Shown here: positions 63,839 to 64,000 of the stretch, piece after piece
Numbering within the stretch: position 1 is the first letter of the stretch
Layout: every line of letters starts with the position of its first letter
NCBI RefSeq assembly: GCF_049243985.1
Contig: NC_135369.1
Span: 26,334,765-26,398,764 of the forward strand
From: Paroedura picta
Lineage: Eukaryota; Chordata; Lepidosauria; Squamata; Gekkonidae
Length of the DNA: 64,000 nucleotides
Direction: 5' to 3'
Made by a program: the position numbers and the translations under genes
Notes under the pieces: model-generated
Told to the model about the DNA's origin: nothing
The model's input: only the letters and a program-made list of their open reading frames with translations
Databases searched by the model: none

Positions 63839-64000
63839 ATTCCCCTCTAAGTAGTAACTGGGGCCAACCTACTGAGCTCCCAAGGGCTCATGGGATCCGA
63901 CTAGCTTGGGCCACCCAGGCTGGACATTTTTGTCCTAGTGGTAGTCTAAAGAATTGCCACCTGGAACTGGGAAGGGAGAAGGTGCTATCATCTTGGACTG

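Noticed and set aside
1-64000. Endogenous retrovirus or other capsid-bearing element
   Set aside because: No paired LTRs with a primer-binding site and no gag- or envelope-like text were recognised in the window.

Overview
This looks like a window from a squamate reptile (lizard or snake) nuclear genome. Genes have many short exons with GT/AG introns and CpG-island promoters. The repeats are of squamate type: several tRNA-derived SINE families, Bov-B (RTE) and CR1 LINE ends, an L1-like insertion, Penelope-type terminal repeats, many small hAT transposons, and one SPIN-type hAT. I cannot name the species.

Five host genes could be read exon by exon, with every exon phase joining. ZNF513 (+, 1753-4583) encodes an eight-finger C2H2 transcription factor. 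SNX17 (-, 12151-5722) encodes a PX-FERM endosomal recycling adaptor. EIF2B4 (+, 17528-25159) encodes the delta subunit of the eIF2B exchange factor. GTF3C2 (+, coding 31105-46357) encodes the 110-kDa WD40 subunit of TFIIIC. SLC30A3/ZnT3 (-, 58643 or 58532 down to 49907) encodes a synaptic-vesicle zinc transporter. They are not an operon or pathway; they share only the neighbourhood known from human 2p23.

Layout: 1-1300 repeats; 1320-5060 ZNF513, tail to tail with SNX17 (5040-12500); 12520-17330 a repeat-filled spacer (SINE, two Bov-B pieces, Penelope-type repeats, a hAT MITE) between the SNX17 and EIF2B4 promoters; 17330-25200 EIF2B4; 25200-28450 SINE, CR1, hAT and Penelope pieces; 28450-47000 GTF3C2 with a SPIN element in intron 1; 47000-48490 nothing recognised; 48490 to about 58650 SLC30A3; 58650-64000 palindromic repeats, SINE and a Penelope 3' end.

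Two comparative points stand out. SNX17 and EIF2B4, head to head and nearly touching in human, are about 5 kb apart here. MPV17, UCN and TRIM54 are not seen between GTF3C2 and SLC30A3, and SLC30A3 is inverted relative to its neighbours compared with human. I found no new multi-gene system. The most interesting non-genic signal is a hammerhead-ribozyme-like core that recurs, with compensatory hairpin changes, in the Penelope-type terminal repeats.
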